Of a DNA stretch of 64,000 bases, positions 34,653 through 44,542 are shown piece by piece. The number at the start of each line of letters is the position of its first letter. The stretch's first letter is position 1. The stretch is from Alphaproteobacteria bacterium. Lineage in GTDB: Bacteria; Pseudomonadota; Alphaproteobacteria; Caulobacterales; Aquidulcibacteraceae. Position numbers and translations under genes: made by a program. The stretch lies in NCBI GenBank assembly GCA_027485915.1, contig JAIXQA010000080.1, positions 1-64,000 of the forward strand, written 5' to 3'. The notes beneath the pieces were generated by a model that was given only the letters and a program-made list of their open reading frames with translations, was not told the origin of the DNA and searched no databases.

Positions 34653-36200
34653 TTAACGTTTTGCATGTGTGTCTGCTTCGCCATGGTCATGGGTAACATC
34701 TTCTATATCGACAAGGCGCATGAGCCCGGTTGTACTTTTAGCGGATGCCATTTTAAAGGCCAAAGGCGTCTCAGGCAGAAACGTCAGCGGACGCGTTTCA
34801 TTCCCCCGGCGGCCAGTTTTTGTCACAGCCGGAAGGGTTATGGTCGAGATATCAAATGCCCGTCGCCATTCCGGCGTCGCGCGCACCAAATTGCGCATCG
34901 CCAGATCAGAGAAGCGATGCGCCCGCAACATATCACCAAGATTATAAGCTTCTTCAGCGGTTGCGAGGCGGGCTAGGCCGACTTGTCCATTTCGATCTGC
35001 CACCACTGCCAATTGGTTCCAGGCAAACGCATTGTTGGGTTCAAGCCGAAGGGCGGCACGCAGATTGGCTTCTGCTTCTATGCGCAGGTCCGCCCGCTCG
35101 GTTGCAAGCAGTGACCGCGCCAGACCAATGTGGAGCAGGGCCTCATTGGGCGCTAACGCGACGGCCCGTCGATTGGGTTCAATCGAGGCTTCGGCCTTGC
35201 CATTCTCATAATAGATTTGCCCCAGCAGCTCATAGAAGAATGGGTTTTCGGGCTGTTCTGCAATGAGCTTTTGGGTCTCACGAACCGCCGTGGTCAGATC
35301 GGGCGCGCGGAAGGCAGCAACAGCGCGGGCATAACGGGCGTAGATTGACTGGTCGGACGCAGGGTATTTCACGAAGGTTCGTGCTGGCGTGTAGAGGAAG
35401 GCTTGGATCTTTGCTTGTGTCATTTTCAAGCGATCAATGTCCGCCGGGCTATCCGGGACATCGCGATTAGATTGCTCATTCACGCGATTTTGCAGGGCTT
35501 GAATGCGGTCGCCAGACAAAGGGTGGGACCGGAAATACGGTTCGCGGCGAGAGTCTGCCAGAATTTCATTGTAGCGGAATTTGTTGAAAAATTCGAGCAA
35601 GCCTCGACCAGATTGACCTGATTTTTCAAGGAAGGTCACGGCTGCCTGATCGGCGCTGCTTTCCTGCACGCGGGTGAAGGTGAAAAAGCTCAACATCGCG
35701 AATTGCTGGGAACTGGCCAGAAGCGCTGCCCCTGCATCCGGCGCACCTGCTGCAATTGCCAAAAGGCCAAGGGCGATGGTGACATAGGCCGGCCGCATGG
35801 CCTCGCGAATATTTGCGTCTGAGCGCGCTAAATGCCCGCCTGAGATATGCCCTGTCTCATGAGCAATGACGCCCTTGAGCTGGTTAGGCGTTTCAGTTTC
35901 AAGGATTAGACCTGTATGAAGAAATACATTTTGGCCATTAGTAACAAAGGCGTTGAGCGTTTTGTCACCAACCAGATAGATTTTCACATCCTTTGGGGCG
36001 AGGCCTGCTGCTTCGAAAATTGGGTTTGAATAGTCCCGCAGTGTGCGCTCTATTTCAGCATCGCGGATCAGCGATTGTGCTTGGGCCTGCAGCGGCGAAA
36101 AAACAACAGCGGCTGCAAATCCCAACGCCCGAAGATTGGGCAACAGGATGGATTTGGTTGGTGCGAAGGGGCTGCGCTTGTGGATGGCAGTGTCTCTCAT
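34653..36200 (-). CDS. M48 metalloprotease with TPR repeats (BepA-like)
   Basis: Periplasmic protease/chaperone of outer-membrane protein assembly in known BepA-type relatives. The ATG at 36200 gives 515 residues with a signal peptide ending LQAQAQ (about 42). The M48 domain (about 45-250) has HETGH at 114-118. The third zinc ligand Glu follows in the segment RVQESSADQAAV. TPR repeats are in the C-terminal half (about 300-470: LLGQIYYENGKAEASIEPNRRAVALAPNEALLHIGLAR). It lies downstream of rne with a terminator between, so it likely has its own promoter. Confidence 0.93.
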   Translation of the reverse strand: MRDTAIHKRSPFAPTKSILLPNLRALGFAAAVVFSPLQAQAQSLIRDAEIERTLRDYSNPIFEAAGLAPKDVKIYLVGDKTLNAFVTNGQNVFLHTGLILETETPNQLKGVIAHETGHISGGHLARSDANIREAMRPAYVTIALGLLAIAAGAPDAGAALLASSQQFAMLSFFTFTRVQESSADQAAVTFLEKSGQSGRGLLEFFNKFRYNEILADSRREPYFRSHPLSGDRIQALQNRVNEQSNRDVPDSPADIDRLKMTQAKIQAFLYTPARTFVKYPASDQSIYARYARAVAAFRAPDLTTAVRETQKLIAEQPENPFFYELLGQIYYENGKAEASIEPNRRAVALAPNEALLHIGLARSLLATERADLRIEAEANLRAALRLEPNNAFAWNQLAVVADRNGQVGLARLATAEEAYNLGDMLRAHRFSDLAMRNLVRATPEWRRAFDISTITLPAVTKTGRRGNETRPLTFLPETPLAFKMASAKSTTGLMRLVDIEDVTHDHGEADTHAKR

Positions 36201-36350
36201 CGTTTTGGACCATTCATCCTTTCCATGCGCGACCGGTCTTGGCCACAATCTTAGCACTAAACTGTTTTCATGGATAATAGGGCATTTTCGGGGCGGTGGT
36301 GCAAACCGCAGTTCAAACCATGTCACAGCCTGTCACGTTCGCGTGTGCCG

Positions 36351-36393
36351 AAAAAAGAAAGGCCAGATTCCAATTGGAACCTGGCCCATTTTT
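36351..36393 (-). terminator. Terminator of rne, bidirectional look
   Basis: A long stem, GGCCAGATTCC (36361-36371) with GGAACCTGGCC (36376-36386), one mismatch, AATT loop. T-runs stand on both sides: minus-strand TTTCTTTTTT after the stem and plus-strand TTTTTTT at about 36389. It is placed 20 bases past the rne stop. Confidence 0.88.
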
Positions 36394-36413
36394 TTCAGGA
36401 ATTAGCTTTTTCC

Positions 36414-38903
36414 CTAGCTTCCAAACAGCTTTTGAGCATTGCGTGACCACCAGCCACTCTTACGCGGGGCAGCTGGCTCCGTGCTCGCTGGTTCCGCTGC
36501 CACTTCTTGCGCTTCAGCAGCCGTTTCGGCGGTTGTTTCAGCGCTGACTTCTGCGGGAGCCGCAGATGATTCCGCCGCCTTGGCTGCAGCTTTTGCACCG
36601 CGTGGAGCCCGCTTTGCAGGGGCCTTTTTAGCAGGAGCCTCAACTTCTTCCACAACAGGTTCAACTGCCGAGGGCGCTTCAACCACGGGTGCTTCAGCCG
36701 CGACAACGGTGTCGACTTCATCAGCCTTTTTCCGGCTTGGGCGTTTCCGCTTTGCTGGGGCTTCAGAGACGGGCAGAGGCGCAATCGTCACAGGCTCGCT
36801 TGTCTCAAGCGCTGCTACACCGCTCGCGTCACCTTCAACATGGATGGTTTCCATGCCCGCAATCTCAGGCACTGGCTCATCGCCTTCGGTCTGTGGACGG
36901 CCTTCACCTTGTCCCAAACGCATGGCTTCACCTTCGCGTCTGCGGCGACCGCCTCGACGTCCACGACGGCGACGGCGCCGCGCTTGAGCTTCGGCTAGGG
37001 TTTCCCCTTCAGGTCCAGCTTCGTCTTCGCCCTCTCCATCTTCGCTGCTCGCAGCTTCGGTGACCTCTGAGGCCTCACCTTCAGCATGAGAAACGCGCAC
37101 ACTTTCGCCGTCGCCGGCCTCGTCGCGCCGACCGCCGCGACGACGTCTGCGACGACGTTTGCCACCTTCGCGCGGCGCATCGCCTTCTTGGCCTTCTCGA
37201 GCGCTCACACGCTCTTCGCCATCGGCCTCGATTTGATCTTCGTCTTCATCGTCTTCAATGATTTCGTCATCCTCGTCGATTGGATCGTCAATTTTGACAT
37301 AGACGGGGACGAAATCATCCTCGAGAAGCTCTTCGCCGAGCTCAACGATTTCGAAGCGATATTGGCCAGGCGTCATGTCCGACTCGGCAAATACCCGCAC
37401 CACAAGGCCGCGTTCCTGAACCAATCGGGTCAAGTGTTCGCGCTTCTCATTCAAGAGATAAAGCGCGGTTGCGATATCGGCATGGAGCGCAACTTCACAA
37501 TCCTTACGGTTTGCGACAGCCGCTTCTACAGAACGCAGTGCTTGCAAGCTGGCAGATTCTGGCGAGCGAACGCGACCTGTGCCGTCACAAGTTGGGCAAA
37601 CATGGCTAGAGCCTTCAAGCACACCGGTGCGGCGGCGCTGGCGAGAAATCTCCAAAAGACCAAAGCCCGAGATTTTGCCCATTTGGACCCGCGCCCGGTC
37701 AAAACGAAGTGCATCCTTCATTTTCTTTTCAACCGCACGGTCATTGCGGTTTTCTTCCATGTCGATGAAGTCAAGCACCACAAGGCCGGCCAAGTCGCGC
37801 AGGCGCATCTGGCGCGCTGCTTCTTCGGCGGCTTCAAGGTTGGTCTTTAAGGCCGTTGATTCGATCGAACGTTCGCGCGTTGAGCGGCCAGAGTTGACGT
37901 CAATTGCGACCAAAGCTTCGGTCTGGTTGATCACAATATAGCCACCCGAGCGCAATTGCACGATTGGTGAATGGATGCTCTCAAGTTGGCTTTCCACTTT
38001 CATGCGCGAGAACAAAGGCGTGGCAGCCTTGTATTGCTGCACTTTTTTCGCGTGGCTTGGCATCAGCATTTTGATGAAGTCTTTCGCCTCGCGGTAAGCT
38101 TCTTCGCCTTCCACCAGAATCGCGTCGACATCCTTGTCATAAAGGTCGCGAACCGCGCGCTTCACCAAATTATCTTCTTCATGGATCAAAGACGGCGCAA
38201 TCGACTTCATCGTACGCTCACGAATATCGTCCCACAGGCGGAGCAGATACTCATAGTCACGCTTGATTTCGGTTTTGGTGCGTTTTGCCCCGGCGGTGCG
38301 GATAATGAGGCCCATACCCTTGGGCACTTCTAGCTCAGAAATAACTGACTTCAATCGCTTGCGGTCGCCCACCGCCGTAATCTTGCGCGAAATGCCGCCA
38401 CCACGAGGGGTATTGGGCATGAGTACACAATAGCGGCCGGCGAGCGACAAATAAGTGGTCAGGGCCGCGCCCTTATTGCCACGTTCTTCTTTGACCGCTT
38501 GGACCAACATGATCTGGCGGCGGCGAATCACTTCTTGGATTTTGTAGCGACGCTGGGCTGCGCGGCGCGCACGAACCTGCTCGTCATCGCCATCGCCTTC
38601 TTCATCGAGGGCGGCCTGCTCGGCTTCTTCGGCGAGCAAGGCTTCACGGTCCGCAGCGGGGATTTGATAATAGTCTGGGTGAATTTCGCCAAACGCGAGA
38701 AAGCCATGGCGATTGCCGCCATATTCCACAAATCCAGCTTGAAGCGATGGCTCTACCCGCGTGACCTTCGCCAGATAGATATTGCCACGAATTTGTTTTT
38801 TAGACGCAGATTCAAAGTCGAAGTCGTCGATTTGGTTTCCGGCGAGCACAACTACCCGGGTTTCCTCCGGATGAGCCGCGTCGATCAGCATTGTTTTGGA
38901 CAT
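36414..38903 (-). CDS. rne: Ribonuclease E
   Basis: Main endonuclease of RNA decay and rRNA/tRNA processing. The ATG at 38903 (after GGAGC) gives 829 residues starting MSKTMLIDA; the longer ATG at 38942 adds unusual residues. The S1 domain is at about 35-130. The catalytic region has VAIDVNSGR and LVVLDFIDM, whose Asp residues bind magnesium. The Zn-link is CPTCDGTGR (about 400). The C-terminal 330 residues are disordered, with acidic, Arg-rich (RRRRRRGGRR) and Ala/Glu/Pro blocks, the region that binds RNA and degradosome partners. An alphaproteobacterial insert rich in acids sits in the S1 region. Confidence 0.96.
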   Translation of the reverse strand: MSKTMLIDAAHPEETRVVVLAGNQIDDFDFESASKKQIRGNIYLAKVTRVEPSLQAGFVEYGGNRHGFLAFGEIHPDYYQIPAADREALLAEEAEQAALDEEGDGDDEQVRARRAAQRRYKIQEVIRRRQIMLVQAVKEERGNKGAALTTYLSLAGRYCVLMPNTPRGGGISRKITAVGDRKRLKSVISELEVPKGMGLIIRTAGAKRTKTEIKRDYEYLLRLWDDIRERTMKSIAPSLIHEEDNLVKRAVRDLYDKDVDAILVEGEEAYREAKDFIKMLMPSHAKKVQQYKAATPLFSRMKVESQLESIHSPIVQLRSGGYIVINQTEALVAIDVNSGRSTRERSIESTALKTNLEAAEEAARQMRLRDLAGLVVLDFIDMEENRNDRAVEKKMKDALRFDRARVQMGKISGFGLLEISRQRRRTGVLEGSSHVCPTCDGTGRVRSPESASLQALRSVEAAVANRKDCEVALHADIATALYLLNEKREHLTRLVQERGLVVRVFAESDMTPGQYRFEIVELGEELLEDDFVPVYVKIDDPIDEDDEIIEDDEDEDQIEADGEERVSAREGQEGDAPREGGKRRRRRRRGGRRDEAGDGESVRVSHAEGEASEVTEAASSEDGEGEDEAGPEGETLAEAQARRRRRRGRRGGRRRREGEAMRLGQGEGRPQTEGDEPVPEIAGMETIHVEGDASGVAALETSEPVTIAPLPVSEAPAKRKRPSRKKADEVDTVVAAEAPVVEAPSAVEPVVEEVEAPAKKAPAKRAPRGAKAAAKAAESSAAPAEVSAETTAETAAEAQEVAAEPASTEPAAPRKSGWWSRNAQKLFGS

Positions 38904-39400
38904 AGATGTAAGCTCCAGCGCGCTCGCTCGGCCGCAGGGCAACGCAGTGGCGTCGTCTCCCGGTCAATGAGCGCGAATCGTAAAAGGTTGTTGGTGAAAG
39001 TCGGCGCTGAACGAAGCGCGATGGGAGAGCAGCACCCAGATCCCGGCCATATGGCCTAGGCGAATGGCGGAAAATCGCCATAGCTTCGCTTTGGATCAAC
39101 GTCTCTTGAAACAGAGTGGCGCGCACTGTCATCGCCGCGGAGCGTCCCGACTTAGAATATGCCAAAAGGCATATTGAATGAACTGGTTGAGACTTGGCTT
39201 TAGGTTACGCAAGTCTGGTTCCAAAAAAGCAACACGGCACAGATCAAGGTTCGATCTTTCCCGCGTTACCATTACACTGCCTCACTTCGCACAGAAAAGA
39301 AAGCGCGACTTGCTCCCTGATTCCACATTGGACAGGTCCGGTGGGTTACAGCTATCAAGCCTAGGCCAATTCCAGCACAGATTCGGCAGTCGGACCCACT
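38904..39400. promoter_or_regulatory. Long divergent leader region of rne and amidase gene
   Basis: About 500 bases without a convincing gene. It must hold promoters for rne (minus) and the amidase gene (plus). Long structured rne leaders used for autoregulation are known in enterobacteria; a similar use here is inference. The clearest element is the palindrome at 39156-39175. Confidence 0.5.
39156..39175. repeat. Perfect palindrome in the rne/amidase leader
   Basis: AATATGCC, AAAA, GGCATATT: an 8-bp perfect stem with a 4-base loop. No long T-run follows on either strand. It may be an operator, or an RNA hairpin in the rne leader about 250 bases from the rne start. Confidence 0.6.
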
Positions 39401-40723
39401 ATGAAGCCATTGTCTTATCAAACAGTGTTTGCCGCATTGATCCGCATGCTTCGTGTGCAGCGGAATTGGGCAGGGCGTCTCATTGCCGTGTTTGTGGTTG
39501 CGCTCGCCTTGGCCTCTATTTCCATAGAATGGCAGGCACCGTCGACAAAGGGCAATCCAGAGTTTGCACAGGCGCAAGCACAAACTCGTGGCCTACCGCG
39601 CGTAAGTGCGATTACAACGACGCAATCCGCAGAAGCGACAATCGTTAGCATTCGACTTGATCAGCCTGTGAAGTATCGATTCTTCGCTTTATCGACGCCC
39701 TCTCCACGCCTTGTGATCGATATGCCTAAAGTCAATTGGGGGCTAGGCAATGGGAAGTCCGGGACTTTGATTGGGGATGGCGGTGTGTCGCAAATCCGGT
39801 TTGCTGACAAATCGCAAGCAGAATCACGCATTGTTTTGGACCTCGCTGGGCCGATGCGGGTGCGCAAACATGAGATTGTGGGCGTGTTAGGTGGACGCCA
39901 ATTACGACTGGAACTTGTGCCGACCAATCCTAATACCTTCGCCACGACAGCGCCTTTGCCAAAGCCGCGTGCCGTCGATAAGGTCAATAGCGTCCCTACA
40001 CCGATACGGCCCAATGCGTCGGGGCGGCGTTTTGTGATTGTGATTGACCCGGGCCATGGCGGCAAAGATCCCGGGGCGACAGGTGTCTCAGGGACCTTGT
40101 TTGAGAAAGAAGTGACGCTCGCCAGTGCGATCCTGCTGCGCGACTATTTGCGACGTGATCGCCGGTTTGAAGTCATTCTGACCCGGGATTCAGATGTCTT
40201 TTTGCCCTTGGAACGTCGAATATTGATTGCGCGCGATAAACGTGCCGATCTCTTCATTTCGTTGCATGCTGACTCAGCTCCTGCGGGCTCGCGGGCCGTG
40301 GGGGCAACTGTCTACACCTTGTCGGAAGCAGGCGGACAACGTGCCCGGCAACTTCTTAATAATGATAATTGGTCAATCGCCCAACCCAATCAGACGCAAG
40401 ACAAGTCTGTCATGGAAATCTTGCGGGATTTAACCCAACGTGACACCAAGAACCAATCTGCCATTTTCGGCCAATCCCTCATTGGCGAGATCCGAAAAAT
40501 TGGCCCGGTGACGCAAACCTCGCATCGCCGCGCAGGCTTTTTTGTGCTGCTTTCGCCGCGCGTGCCAGCGGTATTGCTCGAGATGGGGTTCATGTCCCAT
40601 CCAGAAGATGAAGCCCGCTTAGCCAATCCGCAGTTCCGAAGCCGACAAATGGCTGCCACCGCGAAATCGATCAGTGCCTATTTTGATAGGGTTCAGGTCA
40701 TCAGTGGCGGGGCTACCAAATAG
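39401..40723 (+). CDS. N-acetylmuramoyl-L-alanine amidase (AmiC type)
   Basis: Cleaves peptidoglycan cross-linked strands at septation. The 440 residues have an N-terminal membrane/signal segment (about 25-45), an AMIN domain (about 65-165) that binds peptidoglycan, and the Amidase_3 catalytic domain (about 208-432). The last contains zinc and catalytic residues in IDPGHGGKDPG, FEKEVTL, SLHADS and VLLEMGFMSH. It is followed 134 bases later by the PBP1A gene, a conserved pairing in alphaproteobacteria. Confidence 0.93.
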   Translation: MKPLSYQTVFAALIRMLRVQRNWAGRLIAVFVVALALASISIEWQAPSTKGNPEFAQAQAQTRGLPRVSAITTTQSAEATIVSIRLDQPVKYRFFALSTPSPRLVIDMPKVNWGLGNGKSGTLIGDGGVSQIRFADKSQAESRIVLDLAGPMRVRKHEIVGVLGGRQLRLELVPTNPNTFATTAPLPKPRAVDKVNSVPTPIRPNASGRRFVIVIDPGHGGKDPGATGVSGTLFEKEVTLASAILLRDYLRRDRRFEVILTRDSDVFLPLERRILIARDKRADLFISLHADSAPAGSRAVGATVYTLSEAGGQRARQLLNNDNWSIAQPNQTQDKSVMEILRDLTQRDTKNQSAIFGQSLIGEIRKIGPVTQTSHRRAGFFVLLSPRVPAVLLEMGFMSHPEDEARLANPQFRSRQMAATAKSISAYFDRVQVISGGATK

Positions 40724-40857
40724 GAACGCCATATCGTCATAAGGGCTAAGGCTTTCCGCCGCCCCTAGCTTCAGCGCAACTGGGAAAGGGCGCTTTTATT
40801 GGCGCGCCAAGCAGGCCATACTAGGCGGGAAAAGAGAGGTATCGTCCAAGCGGGTGA

Positions 40858-43320
40858 ATGACCCGATTTGGCAGGCACCTGACTGGGAAAGACCAAGCAA
40901 CAATGCGAGTCTATGTGAAGATCATTGCCCTGACCGTTCTGGTCGCGATCGCCATGAGCGTGATCGGTGCAGTGATTTTGGTCAATATGGCGCTGCAAGG
41001 GCTGCCGGATCATCAAAAGCTGGCCAATTACCAACCCGCGGTGTCCAGCGCAATTTATTCCTCGGATGGCCGCCAGATCGGGCTATTTGCGCGCCAAAAC
41101 CGCTCCTACATCCCGATTGAACAAGTGCCAGACCATGTCATTGGGGCCTTTATGGCTGCCGAAGATAAGGATTTTTACTCCCATTCCGGCGTTGACTTGA
41201 TGGGTGTTGGCCGCGCGGTTTTGTTCAACATTAGTAATTTGGGCGAGCGGCGAATGCAGGGGGCCTCGACGATCACCCAACAGGTCGCCGAAAACGTCTT
41301 GCTCTTGGAGGATGCGCGCGGCTCAACCCTCGACAAGATTTTGTCAAAGGTTCGCGAAGCCTTGGTGTCCATTCGGATCGAAGAAGTCCTGACCAAGGAC
41401 CAGATCATGGAAATTTACGTCAATCAGATTTTCTTGGGCTTTAGGTCCTATGGCGTGCAAGCCGCAGCCCAGACCTATTTCGGCAAAGATGTACGTGATT
41501 TGACGATCGCCCAAGCCGCCTATCTGGGGGCTTTGCCCAAGGGCCCCAATAATTACAACCCGCTCCGACATATGGACCGCGCTGTTGGTCGTCGAAATTG
41601 GGTGATTGAACGCATGAAGGAAAACGGCTTCATCACGGCCCAACAAGCAGCCGCGGCCCAAGCCGAACCTCTGACCGTTAGTCCCAATCCACGTGGTAGT
41701 TGGACAGACCCTGAAGCTGGTGAATTTGTTGAAGAAGTGCGCCGCGATTTGATCCGCCGTTTTGGGAAAGATGCGCCATACTCCCGCGGCTTTATCATTC
41801 GCTCCACGGTGGATCTAGATAAGCAGAAATTTGCCCGTGACTCTTTGTCGTCTAGCCTTAACCGTCTAGACCCTCGCCGCGCACGTGGGTTTACGGGCGC
41901 AGTTGGCATGATGAGTGTATCGGGCGACTGGGCTGCGCGTTTGGCAAAAGCGCGTTACTGGCGACCTGACCCACGAGCGGTCTTTGCCATTGTCCTCGAT
42001 GATGCCCAATCTTTTGGCCTCACCGATGGTACAAAGGTTCCTATTCCTGAAGCGGATAAGGATTGGGCGCTGCGGTCGAACAAGCCTTTGACAGACGGTG
42101 GGCTAGTCTGGCTTGGGCGGCGCGACGACGGCACATTTCAATTACAACGTCATCAGGGCATCCAAGGTGCTTTGGTGTCAATTGATGTTCAGACGGGCTC
42201 TGTCATTGCGATGGCAGGTGGGATGGATGTCGAGGATTCTGGCTTTAACCGCGCGACCCAAGCCAAGCGACAGCCGGGCTCCTCCTTTAAGCCCATCATT
42301 TATGCAGCAGCTTTGGAACAAGGCCTAACGCCGGAAACCAAGATTTCGGATGAACGAATTCGCGGTGGTGGCTGGAGCCCAGAAAATGCAGACCGTCGGT
42401 TCTATGGCGTGATGACACTGCGCCAAGCTCTGGTGATGTCACGCAATACGGTGACCGTGCGGATTGCACGCCGGATTGGAATGCGCCGTGTCGCCGATTA
42501 TGCGCGCCGCTTTGGCGTGTATGAGGATCTGCCCAATGATTTGACCATGGCGTTAGGAGCAGGGGAAACCACAGTGTTGCGTCTGACGTCAGCCTTTGCC
42601 GTCTTCCCGAATGGTGGACGCTATATCCCCCCTGTTTTCTACGACCGTCTTCAGGACCCGCGCGGTCGCACAGTTTGGCGTTCAGATCGGCGCTCTTGCC
42701 CCGCGTGTGATGGCGCGCTTAACCCAGACGCTGGTCCTCCGCAAATTGATCCTTGGGGCGTCCAAGTGGTGTCGCCACGCACCGCTTGGGAGATGACGGG
42801 CATTCTGCGTGATGTGGTCTTGAAGGGTACCGGGCGCGGTGTCGACTTCGGACGACCTGTCGCTGGCAAGACAGGCACCACAAGCGACTATAAGGACGCG
42901 TGGTTCGTCGGGTTTTCACCTTCTATCGCGACAGGTGTTTATGTCGGCTACGACTTGCCTCGCACGATTTATCAAGGCGCATCGGGTGGTCCCGTAGCGG
43001 GCCCAATCTTCAAGCAATATATGATGAAAGCCCATGAAGGCCGGCCAGTCGAGGACTTCACGGCGTCACCAGAAGTCAAGCGTGAGATTGAGGCCGAAGA
43101 GCGGATGAACATTCTGGCCGAGTTACAAACAAATCCAGCTGGCGCTGCGGCGACTTTGGCGCAATTGCGCGGCGGCAGAACCGATAGGCCACGTGTCGAC
43201 ACGCGACCTGGAAGCTCTGTTGTGATTGGTGATGCGCCGGCCGCGCCCACGCCCGCTGCTACGAAAGCCGCACCCAAGGCTGCGCCTGCTGCCGCTCCGA
43301 AAGCCGAAAAAGAAGGCTGA
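40858..43320 (+). CDS. mrcA: Penicillin-binding protein 1A
   Basis: Bifunctional peptidoglycan glycosyltransferase/transpeptidase of the inner membrane. The 820-residue frame has one N-terminal helix (about 17-40). The GT51 domain (about 65-250) has the EDKDFYSHSGVD catalytic Glu motif and QGASTITQQVAEN. The transpeptidase domain has SSFK (active Ser), SRN and KTGTT. A Pro/Ala/Lys tail ends it. The ATG at 40903 would drop 15 residues and is an equally good start. A weak hairpin follows the stop. Confidence 0.93.
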   Translation: MTRFGRHLTGKDQATMRVYVKIIALTVLVAIAMSVIGAVILVNMALQGLPDHQKLANYQPAVSSAIYSSDGRQIGLFARQNRSYIPIEQVPDHVIGAFMAAEDKDFYSHSGVDLMGVGRAVLFNISNLGERRMQGASTITQQVAENVLLLEDARGSTLDKILSKVREALVSIRIEEVLTKDQIMEIYVNQIFLGFRSYGVQAAAQTYFGKDVRDLTIAQAAYLGALPKGPNNYNPLRHMDRAVGRRNWVIERMKENGFITAQQAAAAQAEPLTVSPNPRGSWTDPEAGEFVEEVRRDLIRRFGKDAPYSRGFIIRSTVDLDKQKFARDSLSSSLNRLDPRRARGFTGAVGMMSVSGDWAARLAKARYWRPDPRAVFAIVLDDAQSFGLTDGTKVPIPEADKDWALRSNKPLTDGGLVWLGRRDDGTFQLQRHQGIQGALVSIDVQTGSVIAMAGGMDVEDSGFNRATQAKRQPGSSFKPIIYAAALEQGLTPETKISDERIRGGGWSPENADRRFYGVMTLRQALVMSRNTVTVRIARRIGMRRVADYARRFGVYEDLPNDLTMALGAGETTVLRLTSAFAVFPNGGRYIPPVFYDRLQDPRGRTVWRSDRRSCPACDGALNPDAGPPQIDPWGVQVVSPRTAWEMTGILRDVVLKGTGRGVDFGRPVAGKTGTTSDYKDAWFVGFSPSIATGVYVGYDLPRTIYQGASGGPVAGPIFKQYMMKAHEGRPVEDFTASPEVKREIEAEERMNILAELQTNPAGAAATLAQLRGGRTDRPRVDTRPGSSVVIGDAPAAPTPAATKAAPKAAPAAAPKAEKEG

Positions 43321-43343
43321 CGACGGAAACTGACACCTTTTAT

Positions 43344-43378
43344 GGGCCGGTCTGGACCTTCAGGCCGGCCTTGCTTAT
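43344..43378 (+). terminator. Possible terminator after PBP1A gene
   Basis: GGCCGG (43345-43350) pairs with CCGGCC (43365-43370), and an inner CTGGA/TTCAG pairing extends the stem. TTGCTTAT follows, only partly T-rich. It sits 24 bases past the PBP1A stop and before prfB. Confidence 0.4.
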
Positions 43379-43415
43379 GTCCGCCGACTGCGTGGATTGA
43401 ATTTGGAGAGACCTT

Positions 43416-44537
43416 ATGCGCGCCGAACTAGAAGCGCTCAGTCGTGATATCAGCAAATCCGTGGCGCTTCTGCGCCGCAGGTTGGACTGGGATGTTGCCT
43501 TGCGCCGCTTGGATGAGCTCGACGCGCTGAGCGAGCGCCCAGACCTGTGGAATAATCCGCAAGAAGCCCAAGGCTTGATGCGCGAACGGAACCGTATTCA
43601 AGCCTCCGTTGAGGCGGTTCGCCAACTTGAACGCGATTTGTCAGACCATGTCGAGCTTGCTGAAATGGCCGAAGCGGAAGGCGACGAGGACATGATTGAA
43701 GAGGCGCGCAAGGGTCTTGTCGACGCGAAGACACGCGCAGATCGCGCTGAATTGGAAGCGCTTCTTTCTGGCGAAGCCGATGGTAATGACGCTTATTTGG
43801 AAATCAATGCCGGTGCCGGTGGTACTGAAAGTCAAGATTGGGCGAGCATTTTGCGCCGCATGTATGTGCGATGGGCCCAATCGCGCGGCATGAGTGTGGA
43901 AGAAATCGAAGAGAGCGTTGGCGAAGAAGCGGGGATTAAGTCCTCGACGTTGTTAATCAAGGGTGAGAATGCCTTTGGCTGGCTCAAAACGGAATCAGGC
44001 GTGCACCGTTTGGTGCGTATTTCGCCGTTCGATAGTGCTGCAAAGCGCCATACCAGCTTCTCCAGCGTCTGGGTTTATCCAGTCGTGGACGATACGATTG
44101 TGATCGACATCCAAGAAAAGGATGTCCGCATCGATACGTATCGCGCTTCGGGTGCCGGCGGTCAGCATATTAACAAGACCGATTCCGCAGTACGGATCAC
44201 CCACTTGCCAACCGGCATTGCGTGCGCGTCGCAGCAGGAGCGCAGCCAGCATAAGAACCGCGAAATTGCTTGGAAAATGTTACGGGCGCGCCTTTATGAG
44301 ATGGAATTACAAAAGCGCGAAGCTGCCGCGAATGCGTTGGAAGACCAAAAGACCGATATTGGTTGGGGCCATCAAATCCGCTCTTACGTCCTGCAACCCT
44401 ATCAGATGGTGAAAGACTTGCGGACCGGGGCAGAGACCTCCGACACATCGGGTGTTCTGGATGGTGATTTGGATATGTTTATGGCAGCCTCGCTCGCCCA
44501 GCGTGTTGGGGTCGCCACTGACCCAGATCAAGAGTAA
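43416..44537 (+). CDS. prfB: Peptide chain release factor 2
   Basis: Terminates translation at UGA and UAA. 373 residues contain the SPF tripeptide (RISPFDSAA), the RF2 stop-codon reader, and GGQ in [15 protein letters not shown]. The frame runs without break from the N-terminus through the region where many bacteria have the autoregulatory +1 frameshift, so that control is absent here. It ends 5 bases before hrpB. Confidence 0.96.
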   Translation: MRAELEALSRDISKSVALLRRRLDWDVALRRLDELDALSERPDLWNNPQEAQGLMRERNRIQASVEAVRQLERDLSDHVELAEMAEAEGDEDMIEEARKGLVDAKTRADRAELEALLSGEADGNDAYLEINAGAGGTESQDWASILRRMYVRWAQSRGMSVEEIEESVGEEAGIKSSTLLIKGENAFGWLKTESGVHRLVRISPFDSAAKRHTSFSSVWVYPVVDDTIVIDIQEKDVRIDTYRASGAGGQHINKTDSAVRITHLPTGIACASQQERSQHKNREIAWKMLRARLYEMELQKREAAANALEDQKTDIGWGHQIRSYVLQPYQMVKDLRTGAETSDTSGVLDGDLDMFMAASLAQRVGVATDPDQE

Positions 44538-44542
44538 TCGCC

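Noticed and set aside
37086..37850. Plus-strand frame of 254 codons inside rne
   Set aside because: Antisense shadow of the RNase E coding region; no family features.
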